DNA of 64,000 nt from Owenia fusiformis (Eukaryota > Annelida > Polychaeta > Sabellida > Oweniidae), in assembly GCA_903813345.2 (NCBI GenBank), contig CAIIXF020000010.1, positions 7,061,169-7,125,168 of the forward strand, given 5' to 3'. Under the pieces are notes generated by a model. The model was not told where the DNA came from. It saw only the letters and a list, made by a program, of their open reading frames with translations, and made no database searches. A program made the position numbers and the translations under genes. Below are positions 31,632-43,499 of the stretch, one piece after another. Each line of letters begins with the position of its first letter. Position 1 is the first letter of the stretch.

Positions 31632-34263
31632 TAGTAGATGGGTTAACTACATTTGGACTTCATTGTATGATGCAAATGTCCCATTTGGCATGGAAGTACC
31701 TTAGGGCAATAGAAATAAATTTATCCAAAGACACAAGCTAGATGGCGCTTTATATTGGAAATATACGCATTTTTCAAAATGGCCGCCAAAAATACACCAG
31801 AGACAATACCTTTGCTTCTGTGCATGCTACAGTTATAAGATTGGTGTCAAAAATACAGTGATGTAGTTGAAGAATCTATTTTATTAGATGTTGAGTCTTG
31901 ACAATTAAGAACTTCCACTTAATATTCAAAATATACGCGTTTTTCAAAATGGCTGCCAGAAATATAACAAAGAAGATATCTTACCTTATGAATACTTACA
32001 AATTAAGATATCGTATCTTACAAATGTCCCCTTTGGCATGGAAATACCTTAGGGCAAAAAAAACAAATTTATCCAAAGACACAAGCTAGATGGCGCTCTT
32101 TATTGGAAATATATACATTTTTTCAAAATGGCCGCCAAAAATACATCAGAGACAATAGTTTTGCTCCTGTGCATGCTACAGTTATAAGAGTGGTGTCAAA
32201 AAATACATTAATGTAGTTGTAGAATCTATTTAATTAGGTTTCGAGTCTTGTAAATTCAGCACTTGCACTTTATATTCAAAATATATGCATTTTTCAAAAT
32301 GGCTGCCAGAAATATAACAAAGAAGATATCTTCGCTTACTAAGCATGCTACAATGATAAGAATGGTGTCAAAGTATACATTAATCGGGCTGTAGAATCCA
32401 TTTAAATAGGTTTGGAGTCGTTCATAATAAGAATTTTCACTTTATTTGAAATTATGTGTTTCTAAAAATGGCCACCAGAAATATAACAATCATCTTCACA
32501 TCAGTGCATGCTACACTGATACCATTGGTGTCAACATTTTATATTTATGGGATAGGAGAATCAATTTCATTAGTTCTTGTAAGATAATAGCTTTCACTTT
32601 ATATTGGAAATATACGCAGCTGAAAATATAACAAAGATTATATCTTTGCTAACAAAGATTATACCTTTGCTAACTAAGATTGTAATTTTGTTAACAAAAA
32701 TTGTATCTTTGCAATTGCTAAAAGTTTCTTTGCTTCTGGGCATAATATTTCATAAAACTGGCTTCAAAATCTTCATTTTTAGCAATGTAAAACCTATTTA
32801 ATTACTCAGATGCGAGTAATTTCCCCACCAGGTGGCTAATTCGGGTGAAATAACATTGCAGTGTATTACAAAGTTCCCTTAAACTTGAATATTCTTAATT
32901 TTTAGTGGTTCAAATTTCATATTACTATTTTGTATCTGATAGTTGTAAAATTAAAATATCTCCAGTAAAAGAAAATATTATCTGCACAGCAGGACTCTTT
33001 TCAAAACCACATTTCTAGATGCAATTTTTCATTAAGATTCCAAATTCGACAACAGTTAGACTGAATTTTGAATTTTTGATGACAAAAATAAAGATTGTTA
33101 CTACTCGCATCCAGCTAATTGGATTATGAGCCTTAAAAATAATCGTTTTCAAACTATTGAGTTTTAAATAATAGTCATTTTGAAAAATGCCTTCATGTAT
33201 GTATACACATACAGCACTGAATATTGTCACATTGAGAAAAATATTCTTATTTTTTCATTTGAACATTTTAGAGATTAAGATGTTAAACCGCATTAATATG
33301 TCTTTCACCATGAGTACTTCCTGGCCATAAATACAGTGTTTATTATTAAAACATTGTGTTTTCTTTCAAGTGAAGTCCCCATGATTGTAAAATATCTATC
33401 CAGCTTTCTGGAAAATTATGGATTAGGATCCCACCTTGGCACTTCATTTATATCAACAATTAATTATAAAAAGGGGACGGCATTTGAAATGCGCTGAACC
33501 ACATGTCCCATGCTATCCATTGTTTTCAGCATATAGTTTCCGTCATCGCAAATTGATACATTCAAAACTACTCTTTCAAACTATTCTACTTTTGAAGAAG
33601 TTTTAGAACCTTTGTTAGATATAATTTTTGTATTATTTCCACAGCCATTGAGAAAACGGCATACATTTTCAATAAAAACTGAAAATGTAGTAATAGACAT
33701 ACAGTACAATACAATATCAGAATTTCTGCTTATTTAAACATTTTGGTGACCATTTAGTCAATGGTAAAAATCATATTTAGACAATAAAAAATTTGAGATC
33801 TAACTTAATATAATGTAACCATACCTTGACGAGATATCTAGTAAGTAATAGGTAATGTATACTTGGACATCAATCTTACTATTGCGGCATGCATACAAGC
33901 GAAGATATCATATTTGTTACACCTCTGGCAGCCATTTTGAAAAAGGCATATTTTTTTAATATAAAGAGGAAGTTCCTTATTTTCAAGACCCAAACCCATA
34001 CTAAATTGATTCTTCACCCACAAAAATGTATATTTAGGCACCAATCGTATCATTATAGCATGCATGGAAGAAAATATCTTGTCTCCGTTGTATTTTTGGC
34101 GGCCATTTTGAAACATGTGAATATTTCCAATATAAAGCGCCATCTGGCGTGTGTCTTTGGATAAATTTGTTTCTATGGTCCTAAGGTACTCTCATGTCAA
34201 AGGAAACGTTTGCATCATAGATTGAAGTCCAGACCCCCTAAAATGCAGTTAACCCATCTACTA
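31632..34263. mobile_element. 2.63-kb inverted-repeat element with subterminal ~175-bp repeats
   Basis: Ends tagtagatgggttaac and gttaacccatctacta are inverted. CAG flanks both (31,629-31,631 and 34,264-34,266), a candidate 3-bp duplication. Inverted similarity continues inward for over 200 bp through caagctagatggcgc and aaatggccgccaaaaa. Within the left half a ~175-bp unit containing ttcaaaatggc repeats near 31,772, 31,945, 32,115, 32,295 and 32,463. Two inverted units lie near 33,930 and 34,105. The middle has no transposase frame. A 3-bp duplication is compatible with Harbinger-type elements, but this is only suggestive. Confidence 0.7.
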
Positions 34264-34269
34264 CAGTGA

Positions 34270-35475
34270 GAAAACAATATTTAACCTGTCATTGTTACAT
34301 CTCACAATTGTGATTCACACAGATAAAAGTCAGCAACTGGTTATACATCAAATTCCATGAGAATCAATTTAGGCTAGTATATAAACATTTTTTAGCTAAA
34401 TAATTCTAAATTAGTCTTGCAATCAAGCGATGTGTTGACATTCCTCTTTTTTCTCCAAACAGTTCAGATTAAGCAATTGTGAATGGATGGAAATGAAGAC
34501 AATTATGTAAAGCTGATGCGTGAAAAGGAAAGAATGAAGTAAAGACAGGAAATGCCAAATGTGATCCATTCATTAATTAATGGTACAAAATGATCTTAGA
34601 AACTTGCATGTTAATTGTTTGTTTTGCAGGTATTTTTCTAAATAAAAAATGAACAAGGGAACAGGTTTTTATATTATGCTCTAAAATTGCAAAAAGATAT
34701 ATCAAAATGAAAGAAAATCCCAAATCCTGAACTATGCAAGTCAATGCATTAATATGTGAAAAAGTTACCAACTAACTGAAATTGCAAAAATGTAACCATT
34801 TGTTACTGATATTAAATGCAAGTCACAAAAATGTAACTTATTTGCAAATTCTTGGTGGAGACATGAAAAAAGTTTGAGTAAGGAGGCTTTTGAATGACCT
34901 GTCAATCACAGCTAATTAAATATACAAGTAATATATAAATATATAAGGGCCTTACATGGCCAGGTTTTTTCCAGAGATCATCCACTAGGCTGTAAAAACA
35001 TTATGAATTCTAGGCATAAGAAAGTCCATAACTTAATAAGGTATATAATTCCATCAATGGTTGCATATACACTGTAATAATTTAATTCCAGGAAACAGGA
35101 AATCTCTATGTCTTCATTTCTCTCATCCTTTGACAAATTGACATCAATCTGATTTGAAAGAAGATCAATCTTTGCAAAACAAGTAATCTACATCTCATTA
35201 CAGTGCACAGTAACCCACATGGCAATATACAGTCAAGTGCACAGCTGTCAGTACTTTAGAGTGTATTGACTTTGTCAGAAGTGCACAGCCCTCAATAATT
35301 TGCTTATAAATGCACAAATACTCTTACAGTTTCATGCATGACTTTTATGACTCATATCATTTCTGCCATGACTAATCACAGGATAGAGGGTCGAATCCAG
35401 TCGGAAAAATAATCAATTATTATTTCCAATCTATAGCCAGGTTAAGTAGGTCTAGACCTAAAGCAGATCTAAAGT
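34270..35475. other. AT-rich sequence, mostly featureless
   Basis: No supported exon. A B-box-like ggtcgaatcc occurs near 35,391 without an A box. Confidence 0.35.
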
Positions 35476-35481
35476 AGACAA

Positions 35482-35643
35482 GGCATTAACATGTAAAATG
35501 TCACCACCTGCCATTTGTTACAGATGCCAAACACAAACCACAAAAATTCACCACCTGCCATTTGTTACAGATGCCAAACACAAACCACAAATATACCAAA
35601 CACCAACGGCCGAACCCTATACACCTTTGACAAAAAAGTTGGA
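35482..35643 (+). mobile_element. Fragment of the ACAAGGCATTAACATG family, internally duplicated
   Basis: Begins acaaggcattaacatg and continues aaaatgtcaccacctgcc. The following ccacctgccatttgttacag segment is repeated about 53 bp later. The 3' hairpin of the family is missing, so the copy is truncated. Confidence 0.65.
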
Positions 35644-36535
35644 GAGAACAACAATATTCAATTGTGCCATGATTGAGAGGATCAGTAGACTGCTTACAAT
35701 TTAGTATGTGTCTTCAAGAAGCAAGACTGATATCATCCTTAGAGTAGATCTCTGCTATAGACTGACAACAAGATAAAATCCTTAGTCAGAAACAAGGTCT
35801 ATAATTATCTGGTATCAAGTGGTGATTTAGGGTATAAAGAGATTACAAACTGGCACAAAAATTACAAATCTTTAGCTTCAAAGACTCAATGGACAATCAA
35901 TAATAGTAAAGTCAATAATCTCATAGCATTTGATTATTATGAGAATTCAAGGGCATTCAATTGATAATTATGACACTAAAAATGTTAATATCAAAATGGA
36001 AGTTGGAAAGGTGATGAATTATGGCTCAAGGAACTGGTTCAGAAAAGTGGGTTGAAAGTTTATCGAATTGGTCGTAAATTCACAATAATCAACTCAAGTG
36101 CAAAATGCAACAGAGAAAAGGGAAAAATTCAATTTCTGAGTGTAAGATGCAATGCTAGTTATTTCTTAATGGGCCCAGGTTGCAATGATTCACAATATGG
36201 CTCATGTGATCAGGTAATGACTCTTTTATAGTAGTAAATAGTGTGCATGCAATGTACATGTATACATGCTACAATCGTCATATCTCAAAATTGAGGATAT
36301 TTTCCAAATAAGACTCATTTCCTAGAATGTGGGAAAGGAGGAGCAATTTTTTCCTGTATAATTACATTCAATATCCCATTAATAAAAAGAGATATGCCAA
36401 GGGGGAGATAATGTCAAGAAAAGCTGGGCTGACTGACAAGTGATCAGCCATTCAATGAACCATAAACACTTTAACATTCAGTTTTTATCAACATTTCATA
36501 TCAGATGAAGGTTTAAATGTCTGCTTTCTGATGAT

Positions 36536-36675
36536 TCATATGTATCTACTTATGCACATCCAGTTCTCATCGGTTTTTATTGGCTTTTTGTCATTTTTGA
36601 GAGCTTTTTGTTTGCCACTATCAATTGTATTATAAACATTTTTCCTCAGTGATCCAATTAAATAGTGATTGTTGA
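36536..36675 (-). CDS. Candidate alternative last exon (45 codons and stop)
   Basis: On the minus strand an acceptor (actgggatcatcag) precedes 2 bases and 45 codons, with NNHYLIGSLRKNVYN, KQKALKNDKKPIK and ENWMCISRYI, then TGA. The basic, hydrophilic tail looks coding and the acceptor takes the phase left by the exon at 42,381-42,461. Only the frame and one splice site support it. Confidence 0.3.
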
Positions 36676-37312
36676 CTGATGATCCCAGTTCAGTGATAAG
36701 AGGTAAATAAATAAACATTACAAGTATAAAGGGGGAAATCCATAGAACACAATAGCACAGAAATATCTCAGTAGTGCATGGTAGATTACCATAAATCTGA
36801 CATAATGGTGATGAAGTGGTTGAGTGTCCAGCATTTGATAATTTACTAGGACACCCTTCAGTGATTCCTACACAAAGCCTTGAATGATGGCACCTTTGGG
36901 ATTAAATCAGACCCAACTCGACATATTTGCTTATTTCTGGAAAACCTTTGGCAATTTTACTAAAGAATGAGTTGATCGCAAATGGGATAACAAAGTAATG
37001 AAAGTGGCATTAAAGCAAGGAGTGAAATCAGTTCAGCCAAAACGAATCATGAAAGAAGTCAATCATTGCTCCACTCTGAAATATTAACAACTAATTTGCA
37101 CTAATATCCTGGGGATCTTTATTTATTGCATAAGTAACCTCAAAACACTCAATGTACCAAGTGAAAGTTACACTACATTAATATTTAATTACATCATAGG
37201 GTATGAAACAATCACTGGAGATGGAGAGTTCATTAATATGTAATCTAGGATATCTCAGGTTATCAATAAGTCAAAAACAAAATGATTTCATCTAACTTGG
37301 GGAAACTGGAAG

Positions 37313-37752
37313 TTAATTTATAGTTGAATGGTGTATGGCATGCTCACTGCCACTGTTGTCTTGTACTTTTTTGTTGATATGATCATCCTTGTCATGGCTT
37401 GTTCTCTTATTAGGATCATCCTTGTCATGACTTGTTCTCTTATTAGGACCATTCTTGTCATGGCTTGTTCTCTTATTAGGACCATCCTTGTCATGGCTTG
37501 TTCTCTTATTAGGACTATCCTCGTCATGGCTTGTTCTCTTATTAGGATCATCCTTGTCATGGCTTGTTCTCTTATTAGGATCATCCTCATCATGACTTGT
37601 TCTCTTATTAGGACCATCCTTGTCATGGCTTGTTCTCTTATTAGGACCATCCTTGTCATGGCTTGTTCTCTTATTAAGGCTATCTTTGTCATGGCTTCTG
37701 GGGTACACAAAGAACAATATTGCAATGACACTCACAGTAGCACTGGCGCAAT
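37313..37752 (-). CDS. Candidate last exon: hydrophobic segment plus eleven-residue repeats
   Basis: The minus strand is open for 146 codons to TAA at 37,313-37,315. An acceptor (accaatatctcagaccag) starts it at 37,752 in the phase left by 42,381-42,461. The frame gives CASATVSVIAILFFVYP, a possible single membrane span, then ten copies of SHDKDGPNKRT with variants (K/E, G/D/S), then INKKVQDNSGSEHAIHH and the stop. A second good acceptor (tgttctttgtgtaccccag) would start it just before the repeats in a different phase. The 33-bp unit keeps all frames open, so openness alone is not proof. The charged, variable repeat would form a disordered tail. Confidence 0.4.
37376..37690 (-). repeat. 33-bp minisatellite, ~10 copies
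   Basis: Units of 33 bp containing caagccatgac and aataagagaa on the minus strand, with about 90 percent identity by eye. Substitutions at two codon positions change the encoded residue, while the NKRT part is nearly constant. Confidence 0.9.
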
Positions 37753-37819
37753 CTGGTCTGAGATATTGGTACAGCACCCAGTCAGTATTTATTTATAGCA
37801 ATAAATCAGATACATGACA

Positions 37820-38225
37820 AAGGTTCAATCATACTCAAATTAATCTGTGTAACATAATCAAATAGTGATTGCTCCAATAAGTTTAATAATATGGTCAAGA
37901 CGACTTGAACCCAATGAGAGAATAACGAAATCAGAAAACATGAAGGGAAAAACCAGAAAAAGATTTAAAAAAATAGCTAACAGATATCAGCCCTTTAATG
38001 AAAAAGATCCAATATGTTCTGTTAAGTGACTGCTTGTATCCCTAAAGACATTGATAGCAGTGGCATAATCTTCATTTAATCTTAGATTATGGCCAATTTA
38101 AGACAGTGAACCATACCATAATGAGCTAACCTTCAGGCAAAGTGAGAAAATATGCCTCATATATTCTCTTTTATTGCATCCCATACCAAAATATTTATCT
38201 CATTCTATATTTTCATTTTTTATAA
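37820..38225. other. AT-rich sequence without recognised features
   Basis: No exon, RNA gene or repeat recognised. Confidence 0.35.
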
Positions 38226-38231
38226 AAATTA

Positions 38232-38350
38232 ACAAGGCGTTAACATGCAAAATCTCACTACCTATCATTTGTTACAGATACTTAACACAAACTGCCGAAT
38301 TCTGTCCACAAAACATCAACTGCCAAACACCATCCACAAAAACAATTTAG
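38232..38350 (+). mobile_element. Fragment of the ACAAGGCATTAACATG family
   Basis: Begins acaaggcgttaacatgc, continues through catttgttacagat and caactgccaaacacc, and stops before the 3' hairpin. Confidence 0.6.
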
Positions 38351-38954
38351 CTGAATGCAGGTAACACAAGGTGAATGCAAGATGGCATACCCGATCCAGT
38401 AAAACTACAAATCCCTCTCCCATCCCCTCCTTCCCTGGAAGGGCAGTATAACAAGCAAGCTTGATTTGCAATATGCCTACTTTTTATCTAGGAAATTTCA
38501 ATGAAAGTTTTTGTAAAAACAGCACAATTTCTGTAATTGGACACTTATTAGGAAATCAATCATCTCAATAAGAAGACTTCCCTCTCAATGGGTTTTTGTT
38601 CCCAGTCTGTGGACCACTTAGTCAAATTTCACAAGTTAGTGAGGGGTATGCATTGTTTGATTATGCCAATCAAATTACATTCATCAAACGAGTTCTTTAA
38701 TTTATACCGTCCAATTACAATACTAGAATTCTGAAATGCTCCTTCAGGTCGATTCATTCTGGAATGCCGATCGATTGTGTCTATAACATCACACGTCATT
38801 TCATGGGTGATTGGCTAATATGTTTTATTTTGATGACACTTAAAGCTGTCTAGAGCAGCCTTCCATCCTGTCAACACATTGTTTCCGAAAATATTATATT
38901 TCAACTTAAAGGAGCAGTAAAAGAGAGTAACATTTTTTCAATTTTATTCCTTTT

Positions 38955-39370
38955 ATCACAACACTTAGATGTTACTTGGCATTCATATATAAAAAATAAT
39001 TTAGGTGTTACTTGGCATTCATATATAATAATTTAGATGTTACTTGGCATTCATATACAACACTGTAAATGTTTAGTTGGTGTTAATATACAATTAAGAT
39101 ATTTACTAAGCTTTTATTTAACAATTTAGATATTTACTTAGCAAAAAATATAATTGACTAAATATTTATAATATGATATTTATTTGGTGTTCATATGCAA
39201 TTTAGATATTTACTTGATATTTCATTTAGATATATTACTTGGCATTAACAATACACAAATTAGACACACATTCAGACACAATTTAAACAATTTAGCATAT
39301 ATAATATGTAGTTTAGATGTTTATTGGCATTTATATACACAATTCAGATATTTACTTGGCATTCATATAT
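38955..39370 (+). repeat. Degenerate repeat (TTAGATGTTACTTGGCATTCATATA)
   Basis: The word gttacttggcattcatata and diverged forms recur about every 35-45 bp, best preserved at 38,970-39,060 and decaying rightwards. The two overlapping plus-strand frames here are translations of the repeat. Confidence 0.7.
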
Positions 39371-39810
39371 TATTTAGATCTGATTTCATTCCTTGGTTAT
39401 TTCACTTTCTTGTCTTACTTAAAAATGCGATCATCAAGATATTTTTTCAATTTAAAGATGCCTTTTGATGACGTGATGATAAAACTTTATGTCAATCATG
39501 AATGTTACAATAATCCCCATTGGTTCTATTTAACATGGTATTCTAATAGGAAGTCTCCTACAATATAGCGCAGATTCCAAGATACCACAAGAATTTTGCC
39601 ATAGATAGCATGTTTCGCTTGATCGGACACATCAAGCTGAAATGGACATGAATGATCGGATAAAATATTTTTTCTATTACTTTAGATTAAAAACTTGTTT
39701 TCCAGTAAATGTAAGATAAGAGTTGTCTACAGTCTATAACTTCATATGAAAGTGATAGGAATCGATCATTAACAAGCATAGGGTAAACATTCGATGATAA
39801 TGGTATTAAC

Positions 39811-40225
39811 TTATATATAAACTGATATTTCAAAATTCAATGGAGGGTTGAATAGTCTTATCAGGAGACTCAATTTATTAAAGCTGAACTTGACAATTGG
39901 ATGATGTAAATGTAGGGGAATCACATCTTTGTAAAGACATTTCTTGTGGATGTGAATATATAAACACTGTACTTCATTCTGTGTAGTGGTTCGCATCAAA
40001 TCTCTATAATTTCTGCATGCAGGCCCCCATAGCGGGCGACCCCCCCCCCCCTGGCCCAAAATTCTATCAAAATCATGCAGTTTTTCACCATTTTGAGCAC
40101 TTCTCAAGTGATTTTCAAGCCATCTTTTGTCAAATGCAAAAATTGTCAAATGTGACCCCTCCCAGAAGTTTTTGAAAACTGACCCCCCCCCCCCACCTTG
40201 GCAAATCCTGGCTACAGGCCTGTCC
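39811..40225 (-). repeat. Repeat with GCCTGTAGCCAGGATTTGCC end and poly-G tracts
   Basis: On the minus strand the unit starts near 40,221 with caggcctgtagccaggattt, includes two G runs of ten or more (40,184-40,193 and 40,041-40,051), and ends near 40,013 with gcccgctatgggggcctgc. A related decayed unit with matching G/C runs lies at 45,060-45,205. The open frame across it is an artefact. Confidence 0.55.
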
Positions 40226-40904
40226 AATATATTTCCTATACACATATATGATATTATTAATTAATAAATGTCCAAAAGCTGCCTATTCTAGTGAAAAATG
40301 TATTCTATTAACAACCACTTAATAAACACAGTGATGGCCTAACTTTCTGCAAGTGACAGATAAGAGGGGGTCTGCTAAACCAGAATGCTTCATACGAGAC
40401 TTATCATGACGTGTCCAGTATGAAAAATAAGTTTGCAAAAATACACAATTTTATAGAATATCTTGAATTGTGGATTGGACTGAATGGCTTTGATTAATAA
40501 ATAAGGTATATAACTGATACTCTTATTGTTTACAACCCCCATGGTGCTCTTTTAACATCCATACTTCAACATCTGACTCTCTCTTAATAACTCAATTGAA
40601 CCAGGTCTATTATCACTAAATCAAAGATATGGAATGAGTATCTACTTGCAAATATCTCCGTGTCCCTTAGGAATACTCTATGAAATCATAGTTAGCAGGG
40701 CTCTAAGAGTAATACATCTTGTTTTTGACATAGATTCTCCTCAGAATGACAATGTTATAGGCCATTTCTTGTGTTTTTGTAATTCTCCAAGCATTTCAAC
40801 TTCATTTCATGTATATTTTCTCTCTGCGGCCTCAAGATTTTATATTGTTGGCACTGCATAGTCAAGGGCCCAAAGGAAGGAAGAAGGATATGACACAAAG
40901 TACA

Positions 40905-41790
40905 GATTTCATCATGGCACCTTACAGATATTATCATAACATGCGCAAGAGATCTCATTATGACACTTATTACAGATATCGTTGTGGCACATATAAGATA
41001 TATCATCATTATATATTTCAGTTATCACCAATGCATGCATAAGATGTTTCATCATGGCACATTACAGATATCATCATGGCACATATAAAATATGTCTTCA
41101 TGATAATAATATATTACAGATACCATCATAGCATGAATAAGAAATATCATCATGGCATTAAAGATATCATCATGGCACATAACAAATAGCATCATGGCAC
41201 ATTACAAATATCATTATGACATATTACAAATATCATCATGGCAAATAACAAATATCATCATGACATATTACAAATATCATCATGGCATATTACAAATATC
41301 ATCATGGCACATTACAGATATCATCATGGCATATTACAAATATCATCCTGGCACATTACAGATATCATCATGACATATTACAAATATCATCATGGCATAT
41401 TACAAACAAATATCATCATGGCACATTAAAGATATCATCATGGCATATTACAGATATCATCATGGCACATTACAACAAATATCATCATGGCACATTAAAG
41501 ATATCATTATGGCACATTACAAATATCACCAAGGCACATTACAAATATCATCATGGCACATTACAGATATCATCATGACATATTACAAATATCATCATGG
41601 CATATTACAAACAAATATCATCATGGCACATTACAGATATCATCATGGCACATTACAACAAATATCATCATGGCACATTAAAGATATCATTATGGCACAT
41701 TACAAATATCACCAAGGCACATTACAAATATCATCATGGCACATTACAGATATCATCATGACATATTACAAATATCATCATTGCACAAGA
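40905..41790 (+). repeat. ~21-bp tandem array (ATCATCATGGCACATTACA) with a higher-order duplication
   Basis: About 40 copies of a 21-22 bp unit alternate between atggcacattacagat and atgacatattacaaat forms. A block with tattacaaacaaatatcat is repeated about 205 bp apart (41,396 and 41,601). This shows that multi-unit segments were duplicated after the short unit expanded. The array is open in several frames only because it is repetitive. Confidence 0.9.
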
Positions 41791-41829
41791 GAACAAGGAG
41801 ACAATGTCTACAGCTAGACACACAACACT

Positions 41830-42290
41830 GGGAATAGGTTAGAATCCTCTTATTCATTTAGAGTTCCATAAAATAGAGATGAAAAATAAAAAAAATATAT
41901 AAAAATTCTATCAGTATGTTACATAAAGTTCAAAGTCTTAGGATGGGTTTTAGAATAGCATTGAGCTATCTAGATATTATATCTAAAATGGATTGAATAT
42001 GAGGCAATAAGAATAGGTTTAAAAAAATCTTATTTTATCAAGGAGGTACATAAAAAGAAAAGGAAAGAGAGATAAGGATAATATTGAAGTATGCCCACAA
42101 ATATAATCAATCAAAAATATTGGGAAAAAGGGTGAAAATCCATCTTTATTAACCCCTACACCAATTTTTAAAGGAATATACTTTTATAAAATAAAAATCA
42201 ATACATCTTCAATCATATCAGAAGGAGAGGGAGGGGCGGAGAGGGTCAATATGATTAGCTATAATTTAGGACAACATCAAAATATTGACC
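41830..42290. other. AT-rich sequence without recognised features
   Basis: A purine-rich run (gaaggagagggaggggcgga near 42,221) is the only notable item. Confidence 0.35.
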
Positions 42291-42380
42291 TGTTCATAAA
42301 CACAGGATAGAGTTAAGAGTAGAATTTTGAAAAAAGCATTTGAAAGACATTAAGTATAGTAGCAATTGATTCATATTTAC

Positions 42381-42461
42381 CTCTTCCAGGCTGGTATACT
42401 TTGCCATCATTCCTTGTATACTGGTGGGCAAGTAACCGGTCATCTTCTTCAAGCTCATATA
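42381..42461 (-). CDS. Internal exon (81 bp) of unknown protein
   Basis: On the minus strand an acceptor (ttctttgtgtatttgcag) and a donor (ggaagag then gtaaat) bound 81 bp: 2 bases, 26 codons, 1 base. It reads YELEEDDRLLAHQYTRND then GKVYQPGR. Both junctions lie after codon base 1, so it joins in frame to 62,427-62,479 upstream and 8,774-9,172 downstream. The acidic start and balanced composition look like a genuine protein. No domain was recognised. It is the second-best supported exon here. Confidence 0.7.
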
Positions 42462-42509
42462 CTGCAAATACACAAAGAAATACATGAAAAGTAATGACAA
42501 TGTTAACAT

Positions 42510-42720
42510 CCCTCAGTGGTAAATGTAGTGAACACTTTCTAATGAAATGAACACTTTCTGGAGTGACCACATCTGAATTAAAAATATCTTTGCATAGTGA
42601 TAAATTTTTTGACCATATTTATGTGATAAACACATCTATAAAGTGAACACTTATCTGAAATTATCCTTTTTGTAGTGAACACTTTTTTGAAATGAACACC
42701 TTATTTGTGAGCATCTCACT
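42510..42720. repeat. Diverged relative of the CAGTAAAACCTG element family
   Basis: Several gtagtgaacacttt and aaatgaacacttt words and a ctgtagtaagacag end resemble the bodies of the 12.5 and 13.2 kb elements, without intact ends. Confidence 0.45.
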
Positions 42721-43265
42721 GTAGTAAGACAGCAATGCATAATAAACATTGATAAATCATAAACATTTATGTATCTATGTATAATAAATAACTATCATTT
42801 GAGTATCCTTACATTTTACAAGAGAAAATTCCTTTTACTTCTAATCAAATCATGTCAGTATTTATTGATATGTAACGTCATCTGGGAAGTGCTTCTTAAT
42901 TCAATTTTACTTGTTAAGTTACAATAACTATCTATGATAAATGAATGCCCTATTTATGACAAAAAGCTATTTCTCAATTGTCTCTAATTTTGATTATCTG
43001 CTAATACACAGTACTCCCTTATAAGAAAACAATGATGTTCCTTTAATATAGTATCTTAAATCCAATATATTTAATACAATACCTTTAAAAATACTAATTT
43101 CCAGTTACTAAAGTCACATAAAACTTTTCATCACATTGTTATTTTTCAATATTATTTTTCCCAAATGTTCTACACTCTATACACTTTATAGTTTTTTAAA
43201 TAAAATATTTCTTAATTCAATGAATTCTCATTTTTCAAAATATCAAGTTTTCATCTTTATCTTAC

Positions 43266-43408
43266 GATGCTCTACAACCAGATTGAAAAAGTCAATTGGA
43301 GGTTGATAAAATAATACAATAAACAGATTTAACAATCGTGTTTCCAATAGCATATGGTTTTTTTCATTGTGTAAGTAATTTATTAAAAAACAATCATACT
43401 CAATCACG
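43266..43408 (-). CDS. Candidate internal exon (143 bp)
   Basis: On the minus strand an acceptor (atattgtatttttacaag) and a good donor (gagcatc then gtaagat) bound 1 base, 47 codons and 1 base. It reads VIEYDCFLINYLHNEKN, then LLETRLLNLFIVLFYQPP, then DFFNLVVEH. The 3' phase fits the exon at 42,381-42,461 about 800 bp downstream. The hydrophobic middle is also what T-rich DNA gives by chance, so confidence is limited. Confidence 0.35.
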
Positions 43409-43499
43409 CTTGTAAAAATACAATATTTTGTATTCATATTTCCATTTCTCATCTATTATAACTATAAATAAAGTTTTTGTCAGGCTGCTTTAAGTATAA

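Noticed and set aside
35385-35402. B-box-like gagggtcgaatccagtc
   Set aside because: No A box at the right distance and no tRNA fold. Could be a SINE remnant but cannot be supported.
36810-36905. tRNA-like A box (gtggttgagtgtccagc) and B-box-like gggattaaatcag
   Set aside because: The B box is poor and no cloverleaf forms, so too weak to call a tRNA or SINE.
39811-40245. 144-residue minus-strand frame with a Gly run
   Set aside because: It translates a repeat element with poly-G tracts ending gcctgtagccaggatttg.
40909-41817. Several long frames over the 21-bp array (YHHG-LQISSWHIT)
   Set aside because: Unit length is near a multiple of three, so many frames stay open. No flanking splice or start context.
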